Shown in pieces: positions 23,611-34,400 of a DNA stretch of 64,000 bases; position 1 is the first letter of the stretch, and the number at the start of each line of letters is the position of its first letter. The stretch is from Guillardia theta CCMP2712 (lineage: Eukaryota; Cryptophyceae; Pyrenomonadales; Geminigeraceae). Location: NCBI RefSeq assembly GCF_000315625.1, contig NW_005434616.1, forward strand, positions 124,001-188,000, read 5' to 3'. The translations under genes and the position numbers were made by a program. The notes beneath the pieces were generated by a model, which worked only from the letters and a program-made list of their open reading frames with translations, had not been told where the DNA came from and searched no databases.

Positions 23611-25723
23611 ATGGCAGTTCGACGGGCCTCATGTGGTAAGAGCGTCAGCACTGTGTAGAGGAACCCTCGTTGCCTTTGATCTCCTTGCATGTTGAAGCAC
23701 AGTTATGCTTTCTCACCCTTTATCCCTGTTTGATTGTCCTCCTGCTGGTCGATATCTGTGTTTTGCCTTGATCCTGTCCTCCTCGTGCGATCCGCAAGCC
23801 TCATTCCCATTCTTCATGGCTTGTGCTCTTTTTGTTCAGCATCTCTCCTCTCCTGCATGTATCTTCCCAAAAGTACGCGTCTAACACAGTGAAAACACCA
23901 TTTCTTGCATGTTATGTGATTGCAAATAACACTTTGGAGCTCTTACGGGTCATCGGTTGTAACCTCTTCGATGTAAGCAGGCCTCTTGCTTGTTTTCTTC
24001 GTCGAGGTGGTTCTCTCCCATGACAAGTCTGTCTTTGGAGTGAGTTTGCAAAGTTTATCTCTCGCAGAGATTTGTCTGACGATTGCCAACTCTCACCAGA
24101 AGGCCAACAAGTTTCGTTTTGGCCTTCCTAAATTTGGTAGACGAGTTCTGAAAGAACAGAAGGACATTCCAGGTTGCCCAGCCTGTTTAGCTTGCTGAGC
24201 TCAACATTGTACATGTGCAGATCACCTTGTCACAAAGGATCTCGCTCTGAAGTCCGGGCTCTTGCGGCAATGCGAGAAGGAGCTGGAGCAGAAGGGGAAG
24301 ACGCTGACGGTGATGTGCGTGGGGGAGAGCGGCGTGGGCAAGACCTCCTTGATATCAAACATCTTGACGGTCCCAATCTCAAAAGCCCCACCTCCTCCAA
24401 CAAAACACATCACCGACAACGAGATCCGAATCAAGTGCGATGGGATCCCTTTGACCGCCACATTCATTGACACCCCTGGGTACGGCGACATCATGCAGCT
24501 CGAGAAGAGTTTCTACTGCATCGGTACATCGCACATGTGTCTTTCGTTTTTTCTGATGTACTCTTCAGCGGCAGACATTGACCGTCGTCTCGAGAAGGCG
24601 TTCCGCAAGGAGAACCGTAGGGTCAGACCTGACAAGTTGGATCGCTCGTCTGGGGTCGGAGTTGATGCAGTTCTCTACTTCATTGCCCCCCACCGTTTGA
24701 AGAAAATCGACCTCAACTTCCTCAAGGTATTTATTGCAGCACATGAAAGTGAGAAGCATGGCTGACTTGAGCTGCAAGATCATCCAAGGGAGAGCAAGCA
24801 TCATTCCTATTCTCGCCAAGGCAGACACGATGACTGAGGCTGAGCTCAAAACCTTCAGGGCACTCGTCGTCAAGCAACTTGCTGACGTTGGTTTTACTTC
24901 ATCATGATATGGTTCTTACAGCTTTCTGGCAGGCCAAGATTCAGTTTTACAAGGGACCATTCGCAATCATTTCATCTCCTCTTGCGCATGTTGCCAACAA
25001 CGGAAACAGGCAGAGTGTCTGTTGCATTGGAGCATACCTAACGATATGTCCTCCAGAAGTCTCAGCCAGAATGGTCGCGAATATCCGTGGGGAATAGCTG
25101 AGAGTGAGAACGAGAAGCATTCCGACCTCCGCGCGTTGAGGCGGTACAATTGAGCGACTGTGGTCTCTAGCCCTGAGTGAACTTGCAGATGTCTCGTGAC
25201 TGAAGGATTGTCTGAACTTCATGCAGCCACTGACAAGGTGCTGAATGAGTGTTCGTCGCCTTCAATCCTTATTGGATTTTCTCAACGACGAACGATGTGG
25301 GACTGAAACCCTTGCTTTTCCTAGTTCTACGAGGAGTATAGAGCCAAGAAGCTTCGATACAAGAGAGGATTCTTGGGATTTATTAGGAAAGTGACAATCA
25401 CCGCAATCCAGGTACGACTCAAATTGATTTTTCTTGCTGGCATTCACGGCAGTGCAGTTGGCCTTGTTGAACGTCCTCAAGAAGGTGAGTGAACTTCGCC
25501 CATGAGCAATGTTGTGCGACCCGTCACACCATCGCGTTTGCAGCCTGCCATGGACTTGTGGGCGGAAGCATATGTAACTCATTGCTTCTGGTTCCTTACA
25601 GTGTGCCCTGACCCCACTATGTAGGAGATCATTGAGAAACGAAAGGCCTTCGGCCCTGAACTGCCCAATGAAGTCCCCGCGCAGGAGAAGCCCAAACCGT
25701 CAAAACCTTTCTGGGCAAAGTGA
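23611..25723 (+). CDS. Septin GTPase
   Basis: Septins are filament-forming GTPases that act at membranes and division sites. The core exon (24222-24523) has the P-loop GESGVGKTSLISNI and the G3 motif DTPGYGD. After a 45-bp intron (24524-24568) come DAVLYFIAPHRLKKIDLNFL and, past another short intron, SIIPILAKADTMTEAEL with the G4 AKAD. Then come FAIISSPLAH and YPWGIAESENEKHSDLRALR, matching the septin-unique element with its Trp. The C-terminal exons (FYEEYRAKKLRYKRGFLGF, ..., PKPSKPFWAK) end at TGA 25721-25723; no long C-terminal coiled coil is seen. Upstream exons include KANKFRFGLPKFGRRVLKEQ near 24100-24168. The first exon is probably the ATG at 23611 (MAVRRASC, then GTAAGA), but joins between 23640 and 24090 are uncertain. 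Confident as a septin; isoform class unknown. Confidence 0.85.
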
Positions 25724-26645
25724 ATTTATTTTTTGATGCAACCAGGTGCTAAGTGAGAAATCAATCGCTCCAATTAATAATCGATTATGTGTTCCCTGTC
25801 GAACGTTCAAATTGCAATTTCTGAATGTAAACTAGACAAAAAAACAAACTCCTCGCCCTTCAGAGCCAACCATTCACTATGCTCTTCATCGTCTGATCTT
25901 CTTCCTGGGCTAGATCAGTCATGCGTCAGCCAATCCCCTTGACTCCTGTGCCCGGCCATCCCGATCCCAACATCCATCTTCGCTTTTATGCGCCATTGCC
26001 AAAGTATTCGTACCAGAATTATCACTCAATTTCCGAAGCATCTTGAGTTCCGTCCGTCACTTTAAAAAATCTGGGCTAGGAAATGCACACCGCGGCAGGC
26101 TGCGGGACAGAGTGACGGGGGACGGGAACGGAGGAGAGAAGTTCCATCAACAGAGCAGGAGTTCCATGCAGAGTGGTCACAGATTACATGACAGATTGCA
26201 TGAGGATACGCGGAAGAACAATCGGGTAAGGGTGCTGCGAGGCTGGGAATCAGTCAGGACGAGAAGCTGCGGGGGCGGTAGTAGTTCACATTGGAATGAA
26301 GGCTGACAATCACGGAAATGACGTCCATGAGGTAACATGGATGTTCATAGTGAGTAGTATGATTCCAGTCCTGTAGTTCGACGTATATGAGTACACAGTG
26401 TGTTCCTGATCAACATTGCCTCCAAAGTTACAGTTTAAAAATGCAAAAAATCACAGGACAGACGCTTCACGGAAAGATTATCTAGAGCAGTTCAATCTCG
26501 AAATGCTCTTAGACGATAGCATGTCGAACACCTAGAAATAAAAAATTGTCAGATGTTGATTAGGCCTGAAGAGGTGAAGCATCTTACTCTAAAGTTTTGA
26601 CATGTCTTGCTGTTCCAGTGATTGACCAATGTCTTTCGCTGAATT
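25724..26645. other. Intergenic stretch, no gene recognised
   Basis: Lies between the 3' ends of the septin (+) and the HLH/PAS-like gene (-). A frame at 26043-26306 is Arg/Gly/Ser-rich without family features. AATAAA-like runs near 25730-25800 and 26530-26560 could serve 3' ends. Nothing else is supported. Confidence 0.5.
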
Positions 26646-27860
26646 CTAGATGATTTGATAGCACACATACTTTGTCGTTCCTGATCTATGACATATATCA
26701 GATCCAAGACAAAGTGCAAAATCGCAAACCTCTGCTGTCTTCAACTCCACAAGTTGCAATGCATTGTTACCATCTCCCTCCCAGTCTGCTTGTAAGTGAA
26801 ATAATGATTCATATCCCTTTGTCCGCACAGGTTTCCCGTCTACAACGATCTTCGTCTCTTGAAGCCATTGTGTCTCAAAAATGCCATAGAGTGATGGAAC
26901 TTTGAATCTGAACAATACAGTACAACATGGCAGTTCACCCTCCCAGCTCACTTTCACAGCAGTTTGCAAACTCAACGCCTTGAGAAGGTCCAGACTGATC
27001 TGGTGTAGCCTTGCAATGTTGCTCAGCTCTGCATTGAAAGATGTTTCCTCCCAGATATTACACATCTGTGCGAGCATGAACGATCCTTCCACATATCCCG
27101 GGTCAGATTTTCGAAGGATCCGTTCCACGTCGCACGGGAAGCAAGTTGAAGAAATTGAGTCAAAAGAGAATACTGTCCAATCAAATTTGACCGCTGAGGG
27201 AATCAGAGAGTCAAAGATGTCGCCAATGGGCCTGGGATCTATCTTATTGAAGAACAAAAGCATGAACCTGCCGTCCGACACAAGGATTTTGCTTTCCAAA
27301 ACGCATGGGTAGAAAGTAGCCGAGTGATCACGGATTGCAAGAAAGTTTACGACATCTCTAAAGCATCCTTCGGCTCTCGATTGCTCCTCTGATTTACAGG
27401 CATCCCAGGTCAAACATTTGGGATGCACAAGAAATCTGATATGTTGCCCCAGATGGAATCCTTTCAATGCTCGCGAATGTTCTGAGAGCTTCTGGAAGCC
27501 CTTGCTCATTGAGACAACCTTTCGACTGCCAACATCTACCAAGAGCATGAGTTCCAATGCTCGTGTGAATATTTCCCTGTACATACGATCATAGTCGTGG
27601 GAGTTCTGCGGTTCTGTCTGATTCGTCGGTCCAGTCGGAGAGTTCAGACACGTTATCTTCTGCAAAACATCGCTAAGCAATTGTGTGATACTTCTTCCTG
27701 ACTTCAACAAAGAGCGGTGTCTCCTTATTGTCCTCTTGGCCGGAACTAATTTATCAAGCTTGTCGATCAACTCTTTTGTTTCATCGCGAAGGGCAGATTT
27801 TTGGAGCCTTTTGACCATCAGCATATCTTGACGAGATACGTTTGAAGAAGATGAATTCAT
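26646..27860 (-). CDS. Intronless HLH/PAS-like protein
   Basis: One long uninterrupted frame of 404 residues from the ATG at 27860 (MNSSSSNVSRQDMLMVKRLQ). Near residues 20-75 are RDETKELIDKLDKLVP, a basic loop KRTIRRHRSLLKSGRS and SITQLLSDVLQKITCL, which together resemble a helix-loop-helix pair. Around residue 100, ALELMLLVDVGSRKVVSMSK followed by GFQKLSEHSRALKG resembles the start of a PAS fold. The C-terminal half is rich in beta-strand-like segments and Cys (CFPCDVERILRK, LPCCTVLFRFKVPSLYG). A DNA-binding regulator is inferred from the HLH-like part only. The frame is also open upstream to 27965 without an ATG, so an earlier exon is possible. It is intronless, in contrast to most neighbours. 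Confidence 0.5.
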   Translation of the reverse strand: MNSSSSNVSRQDMLMVKRLQKSALRDETKELIDKLDKLVPAKRTIRRHRSLLKSGRSITQLLSDVLQKITCLNSPTGPTNQTEPQNSHDYDRMYREIFTRALELMLLVDVGSRKVVSMSKGFQKLSEHSRALKGFHLGQHIRFLVHPKCLTWDACKSEEQSRAEGCFRDVVNFLAIRDHSATFYPCVLESKILVSDGRFMLLFFNKIDPRPIGDIFDSLIPSAVKFDWTVFSFDSISSTCFPCDVERILRKSDPGYVEGSFMLAQMCNIWEETSFNAELSNIARLHQISLDLLKALSLQTAVKVSWEGELPCCTVLFRFKVPSLYGIFETQWLQETKIVVDGKPVRTKGYESLFHLQADWEGDGNNALQLVELKTAEVCDFALCLGSDICHRSGTTKYVCYQII

Positions 27861-27965
27861 ATTGACGTCAGTTACAAAGGGACACTGAAGCAATTCTAAG
27901 ATTAGCAGAATCGATTGAAAATGATATCGAAAAAGATCAGAGCTTATCTCTTTGCAGTCTGACAA

Positions 27966-29500
27966 TCAGTATCAACATGGTTGCCCAGAGCAGACGACAT
28001 AGCTATAGAAGAGCCAGAGCCAGACGAGGCTACGATATCCCTACGTCTGGTATTACGCGCAGCCCCTTCCACCTACACCATCCCAGGTGTCGCTCGCTCG
28101 CTTCCAGAGTTGCGAGGAATACACGTTCAAAACCGTTACGGAACGTTATTCCAACAACCCACCCTACAAATACCCCCCAAAAACTTCTAAGAAGGACCCC
28201 ACCCACTTCCACCTAACGATCTGAAGATCAAATTAAAATATTTTAACCTCCATTATAACATTTTATGAGGTAAGGTCAAAACGGGTTACCGCAGCCCTGC
28301 CCGAAGTCAGAAAATAGGTACTTATGAGGGGTCCTTTGACCGGTGTTTTAACCCCTACCCTCCGTGTCATGTTCAAACTTACCCCTACCTTTTACACGCA
28401 AACGAATCAATAATTGATATAAGTCACCCCACCCTTATTTTGTAAGAGCGAGCAGGGGTACTGATCCCTGAAAGCTTCTCATCCTCTCGTGATTATAAAA
28501 ACCCCTTCCTGCGCATGTCGCACACCCACCCCTACAAACGATTCTCAATGAACCCGTGGGGGTGGATAGGTCGTACGGATCTGAGCTCGAAACTAGACGA
28601 TTTCAGTGGCTCATGTGAAGGAGTCAGAGGATGACACCGTTTTAAATAACTAAAACTTAAGACGGGATTCAAACAGCCCGCCTCACAACACAACTCTGGC
28701 AGGCGGCCGCCGGCCGCCGGGCGGCCAGTCCAGGCGGCTCACTCGAGTCAGTGGGGGGGGCCCGGCCCGGGCGATCGGACCACTGCCAGGCCGCCTGTGA
28801 AACCCTGGCAGGAAACGCGGCAGCGCTGCCAGATGGTCTCAGTCTCAGGCTCGGCCTCGTCCGGGCCTTGGCTTGAACTCGCCGGATCGCTGCTTGCGGC
28901 GGCATGCTGCGGGCCGCCGTGAATCCGAGGCTGACATGTCTCAGAGTTCGCCTCAGTGACTGCAATAACTCTTTTACTCAAAGTTAAGTTACTGCAATGT
29001 GACTTTGCCACCGGACAGTGAATTGAAAAGAATTACAATTGACTCACTGGTGAACTGACTCTAGTGAGCGGCGCCTTGGCCCGAAAGGCATGCGGGCCCC
29101 GGCGGCTCGCCCACCGCGCCGGGCCGCGGGCCCGGCCGGGCGCGGCGCGCGGTTCAAGTTCTAGGACCTTTATTTGTATGCGTGTTCTACCATCCTATTC
29201 CAGTCCTATCAAGGCTCTACATACCCGAAATAGTACCATGGCTAGGGGCGAGAAAGGTGTAGATGCCGCGCATGTTCAGTCACGGCACGAGATGACTGGG
29301 AATGAGGGAGACAGAGAGGAAGAGGACCAGGATAGAAAGACCTTGTAACAGTGAAGATACGAGAGCTAGATCGAACTTTTGGATTAGAAACGCCTCTTGA
29401 ATTCGAGAGTAGTCAACTTGGATGGTGGATCGGACTGATCATATGTTCTGTCAGGGCAGTTCGGGCATCAAGCTGCGCTGCCTTGCTCACACAGCCTAAG
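27966..29500. other. Gene-poor stretch with GC-rich elements and a dispersed repeat
   Basis: No convincing gene. 28240-28560 is AT/C-rich with many ACCCCTACC-like words. 28690-28930 and 29070-29150 are very GC-rich with GGCCGCCGGCC and GGGCCGCGGGCCCGG palindromes. Between them at 28972-28990 is the repeat TTTTACTCAAAGTTAAGTTA, seen at three more places in the window. A short frame at 27981-28190 (RADDIAIEEPEPDEATISLR) looks mildly protein-like but cannot be assigned. Confidence 0.5.
28972..28991 (+). repeat. Dispersed repeat TTTACTCAAAGTTAAG, copy 1
   Basis: TTTTACTCAAAGTTAAGTTA lies between two GC-rich palindromic blocks (28690-28930 and 29070-29150). Same core as copies at 41626, 50010 (inverted) and 50198. 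Confidence 0.7.
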
Positions 29501-29659
29501 TCATCTTGGAGCTAGGTGGCTGAGTTGCCGGGTCAGAGCCAGTTGCAAGGCAAGAGCATATCATGCAAGGAAACGATTCAATCCCCTCGGATGGTGATGA
29601 TCACAGTAAGCATTGATGAACTGTTATTTGTCAAAATCGCAGACTCATTCGGCATGCAG

Positions 29660-30697
29660 GAACCGCTCGGAGTTGTAGTGGTCCAGCAAAGTTCGTCAGC
29701 ATCATCCTCATCTCTTTCGTAGTGTTCTCGGCACTGGATAGCATCATTCATGGCTCGGTCAACGCTTCCTTCGGGCTAGACATGTTGGCCAAGTTCTTTG
29801 TTGCCATTCTACCTCTTATGTTGGTCATAATTGTCTGCGCGTTGATTTGGTTCGCAATCCGCTTGCTCATGGCCAAGTACAGCGCCAATCAAGTCACATT
29901 AGGGCCAAGTTATGCCGCGCTGTCAGCGATGGAGGCACCGGAGCCGTATGCGCGGATGGACGAAGAGAAGAAGGCCCTCCAAGGGATGAACCAGCATCCT
30001 ATCAACTCAGCCCGCAGCAACAACTCAGAGCAGCTCTCCGACGTTGAAGCTAGAGCAAAGGCCAAAGCTGAAGAGGAGAAAAGGAAAGCAGATGAGCTCC
30101 GATTGTTGAACCTGGTAATCCATGCTGACGTGCCGTTCCCTTGCTTTTCGATAATGTTTGCTCTAGGAGGCGGCAGCCCGGAAGAAGGCCGAGGAGGAGG
30201 CAGCGGCTGCAGCGGCGGCGGCGGCGAAGGCGAAGGCCGAGGAGGAGGCGGCGGCGGCGGCGGCGGCGAAGAAGAAGGCCGAGGAGGAGGCAGCGGCGGC
30301 AGCGGCGGCGAAGAAGGCCGAGGAGGAGGCAGCGGCTGCAGCGGCGGCGAAGAAGAAGGCTGAGGAGGAGGCGGCGGCGGCGGCGGCGGCGAAGGCGAAG
30401 GCGAAGCCCGAGGAGGAGGCAGCGGCTGCAGCGGCGGCGAAGAAGGCCGAGGAGGAGGCAGCGGCGGCGGCGAAGAAGAAGGCCGAGGAGGAGGCAGCGG
30501 CTGCAGCGGCGGCGGCGGCGAAGAAGGCCGAGGAGGAGGCAGCGGCGGCAGCGGCGGCGAAGAAGAAGGCCGAGGAGGAGGCAGCGGCTGCAGCGGCGGC
30601 GAAGAAGGCCGAGGAGGAGGCAGCAGCGGCGGCGAAGAAGAAGGCCGAGGAGGAGGCAGCGGCGGCGGCGGCGGCGAAGAAGGCCGAGGAGGAGGCA

Positions 30698-30728
<31 letters not shown>

Positions 30729-31363
30729 AGAAGGCCGAGGAGGAGGCGGCGGCGGCGGCGAAGAAGAAGGCCGAGGAGGAGGCGGCGGCGGCGGCGGCGA
30801 AGAAGAAGGCCGAGGAGGAGGCAGCGGCGGTGGCGGCGAAGAAGGCCGAGGAGGAGGCAGCGGCGGCGGCGGCGGCGAAGAAGGCTGAGGAGGAGGCAGC
30901 AGCTGCAGCGGCAGCGAAGAAGAAGGCCGAGGAGGAGGCAGCGGCGGCAGCGGCGAAGAAGAAGGCCGAGGAGGAGGCAGCGGCGGCGGCGAAGAAGAAG
31001 GCCGAGGAGGAGGTATAGCTTGTTGCTCCATCAGGGCAGTTTTTTGATTTCGTCCAGGAGCAAGGAGCGGCATGGAAGGCAACTCCCCTTGATTCTCGTC
31101 GTTACCTTCCTCCTGACTATCCGCACAGGTGGGTAGCCGAGTATCAGCCCTGTGGAAGGAGGAGAACGAGTACTTCCTCGGACTAGTGTCCGCTGACAAC
31201 GGCGACGGGACATACTCGAGTGATGCGCAGCTTCTGGTTGGCGAACGCGGCTGACCGTTGATTGTTTCCAGTCAACTTCGATGATGGCGATGTCGACGAG
31301 CGACTGGAGGCCGAGCACATTCGTGCGCCGACACAGGGAGAGTTGAGCAGCAGCAACAACTGA
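29660..31363 (+). CDS. Membrane protein with long Lys/Glu/Ala helix and Tudor-like C-terminus
   Basis: Exons 29660-30114, 30167-31012, 31129-31219 and 31272-31363, with clean GT-AG introns of 52, 116 and 52 bp. Two hydrophobic segments start the visible protein: KFVSIILISFVVFSALDSII and FFVAILPLMLVIIVCALIWF. A soluble linker with EARAKAKAEEEKRKADEL follows. Exon 2 is about 280 residues of a tandem unit, KKAEEEAAAAAA with variants, as in TolA or single-alpha-helix stalks. The last two exons encode VSALWKEENEYFLGLVSADN, GDGTYSINFDDGDVDERL and EAEHIRAP, a small beta-barrel of Tudor/Agenet type. The protein ends SSSNN at TGA 31361-31363. A membrane-anchored rigid rod presenting a Tudor-like reader is inferred. 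The first exon or exons are unresolved; 29516-29600 may contribute. Confidence 0.7.
30168..31012. repeat. Tandem GCGGCGGCGAAGAAGGCCGAGGAG repeats within an exon
   Basis: About 22 imperfect units of 30-42 bp encode (K)KAEEEAAAAA(A). Units differ mostly by whole GCG or AAG codons, so length varies by slippage without loss of frame. The other frames and strand are also open (Arg-, Gly- or Pro-rich) but only as a by-product. Confidence 0.9.
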
Positions 31364-31402
31364 GTCTTCATGCACATCATTCATTGAGTTTCAACAACTT
31401 TT

Positions 31403-34400
31403 TCACGCTACTCCGGTCATCTCGTGGTCAAACAACTCTCGGGAGAACGGGTCAGAGCTAGTGAAGTCAAACTGCGGGCCTTGCGCATGAGCACGTACGA
31501 CACATGCTGTACTCATGCCGGGCTTGCGGAGGGCCGAGAGCGGGTCTGCGACTTGCCTGGCAAGGGATCGCAGCAGCATCTCGCCCTCCCCCTTCCTCAG
31601 GGGTCCTGACAGCTCCAGCTCGACCTCAACACACCCGTCCACTTCCACGATGTCTTGCAGTGTCAGCGCCTGCTCAGGCAGCGCCGCTGCTGTCGCCACG
31701 TCCTGCTTGACCCTCGTCGCATACCTCGAGAACGCCAGCATGTCGACGGCTCCGTCCCTGCCCACCCACGTAGAATCCTGCGCGAATGTGAATCGGATGA
31801 TGTAGGGCCCCAGCTCAGCTGGGGGGGAAGGAGGAGTCGGATGGAAGTCAGCATTCATAGCCTCGCTCGATATTCGAGCCTGCTCCTCCACAAGCTCCCC
31901 GATGTCTCGCACCTCCTCCTGCCCCTCCTCCCTCATGCTCGCATTGCCCATGGCCTGCTGGTTCACTCGGGCTGCGGCTCCAAGTTTCTTCCGGGGCATG
32001 AAGGAGTCTATGGAGATCTCCTGCAGAGGAGGGGAAAGTTCGTAGATCGCAGCGCCAGCCTCCTGCGTGTGCTGCTGCTCCGAGCTGGCAGACAAGTTCA
32101 TTCCCTCCAAGATGTCGCTGGGAGAGATCTTCTCCTCGGGCTTCAGCGAGGGTTCGTGCGACTCTCTAGGAGCTGGTCGCTCTGAGGTCCGAGAGCTGTC
32201 GAGGAAGGAGAGCATGCGAGGGGATGATAGCTCACTCTGAACCTCTTGTCGGATCATCTCCCTCAGGTTGAGCATGTTCACGTTGGGCCGGGCGGATGCT
32301 GCGACTGGCGCTCGCTCCTCCAGCTTTCGTTGCTCGAGTTTTCTTATGGCCCGGCGAGAGCAGAAGTACCAGAACAGCAGGAAGACTGCGAGGAGGAATA
32401 CAGCTCCTCCCGCTGAAATGCCGATGATCGCATCTTTGCCGAGAACTCGCGAGCTCTTCTCCTCCTCCTGCACTGCTGGCACTGCTGGCACTGCTGCCGG
32501 CACCAGCATCGCACTGAAGTAAGAGAAGGCGTTTGTCTCTCCCTCCGCCATTCCAGTCGCCTGATTGTAGACCGTCCGAGAAACCTCCACCCAACTCCCC
32601 GTCGCCCTCCGCGTCTGCTCGAACCGCATCACTGCCAGCCGCATGCTCACAGCGTTCTTCATGATCGCCTGGTCCACTCGCAGCCTGACCGTCGCCTTGC
32701 CAAGGGTCAGGCGGATGGTCGTGGGCTCGAGGAGGAGGATTTCGCTCGCTAGCGTCAAGTTCTGCTGTAAGCTCTGGTTGACCAGACCCGGCAGGCTGCT
32801 GAGGGAGGGGATGGACGCGCGGACGTCAGGGGAGATGCCGAGGGGCCACACGCCGGGAGGGATGACGACTCCTTGCCCGTCGCTGAAAGTGACCGAGCAG
32901 GTGTCGACGTTGGAGCTGGTCCCTCCCGACGAGCCGCAGGTAGCCTCCACCAGTCTGACAGGTGGAGGAGTGGAGGAGAGGGGGAGAGGGGAGCTGGTAG
33001 GAGAGAATGAAGTAGAGGTCTCTGCGAAGTAGAGGTAGCTTCCATTGTACCTCACCACCCTTTGGCTCCCTGTGAGCTCGAACTTCAGCGTGACTGGCTC
33101 GCTGCTCGGGGAGGAAGCAGAAGGGACCGAGCAGGTCGCCGAGCTGTCGCTCTGCCATGTTGAGTTGGGGCAAGAGGTCTGGCCGATGGCGATTGAAAGC
33201 GATGACGTGGCACTGCCGAAGTTCTTGCCGAGGACCTCGAGGAGGTTCCCTCCTGTCACAGACCCTTGAGCTGGACTGATGCTGGAAGCCACGGGTAGAT
33301 CGAAGCTGAAGATGTTGGTGAAGGTGGCGACAGCCTGGGCAACCTGCATGCTGACGTCTGATGCTCCACTCTGAGGGATCTGACGAGGAAGCGAGCAGAC
33401 GACAGCCGAGCTCGCGATCCACTGAGTTGAGTTGCACGTCAGGCCTGCAACCTTGCCGATGATAGTGCCCGGCCTGAAGACTCCGAAGTTTGACCCGAAG
33501 ATGGAGATGTTTTGAACAGGCGTGTAAGGGGCGTTCGAAGGTGATACCGACGTGATGACATTCTTGTCAAACGAGAAGAGATTCTCCGTCGTTCCCATCT
33601 GATTCATAACGCTCAGCACTACCTGAGCTGCTTCTCCAGGCAGGGCAGCTGGGGCCTTGCAGATGACGCTGCTCATGGAGCTCCAGGACAAGACGAGCAG
33701 GCGCGTCTGTCCCACCCTTACATGGAGGCTGGTGTCCCAGCGACCGAAGTTGGAGCCGACCAGCGTCAGCACGACTGACCCGTCCGGTGGGCCGTTGACC
33801 ACTGAGAAGGGACCGGTGGTGTTGAGCCCGCAGGAGATCGGCTGACCCGTTGACAAGTTGAAGCAGCCGAGCTGAGGGCTGGGGTAGGCAAACGCGCTGG
33901 GGATGACGTCTGACCTCCTGCACAGCTGGGCTGTCACATCACACACCCCGACCCCTGCTGGGGCTCCCCTGCACACCAGAGCTGTGTCCGAGATCCAGTC
34001 AAGCTGCTGGCAGGTCGTGTCTCCCAACTTCATTCTCGTCTGCTGGGCTGAACCTCCGACCTCGGCACAGGAAAGGTTGCTGAGAGAGGTGGTCGCCCAG
34101 TACCTTCCGAAGTTGACTCCCCGGACTGTCACGTTGAACCCTCCCTCCTGGCTCCGACCTGCCACGGGCTGGAGGACCGACTGCAGCTTCAGCGCATCGT
34201 AGGTGATCGCCTGAGTCACGGAGGACGTCTGGTTGCTCGCAAAGAAGGCGAGCTGGAGGCTCCAGCCCTCGTCGTCGCTCAGGCTATAGCCGCTCCCCAC
34301 AGTACAGAGCAGGGACGAGTCAGACTGCCATTGCGTGACGAGGCAGGCCGTGCTGCCTATGGTCAGCGACGGGCTCGAGTCCCAAGGGAGGAAGTTGGAG

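Noticed and set aside
26043-26306. Small + strand frame, Arg/Gly/Ser-rich
   Set aside because: No domain, no splice or start context, in otherwise non-coding sequence.
27981-28190. Short acidic + strand frame
   Set aside because: Mildly protein-like but only 69 residues, no motif, and followed by clearly non-coding sequence.
30141-31136. Plus-strand 331-residue Arg-rich open frame
   Set aside because: Second frame of the same repeat; runs through two clear introns of the membrane-rod gene.
29910-31199. Minus-strand 429-residue Pro/Ser-rich open frame
   Set aside because: It is the mirror of the GCG/GAG/AAG codon repeat in the + strand exon; it crosses well-supported introns and has no other features.
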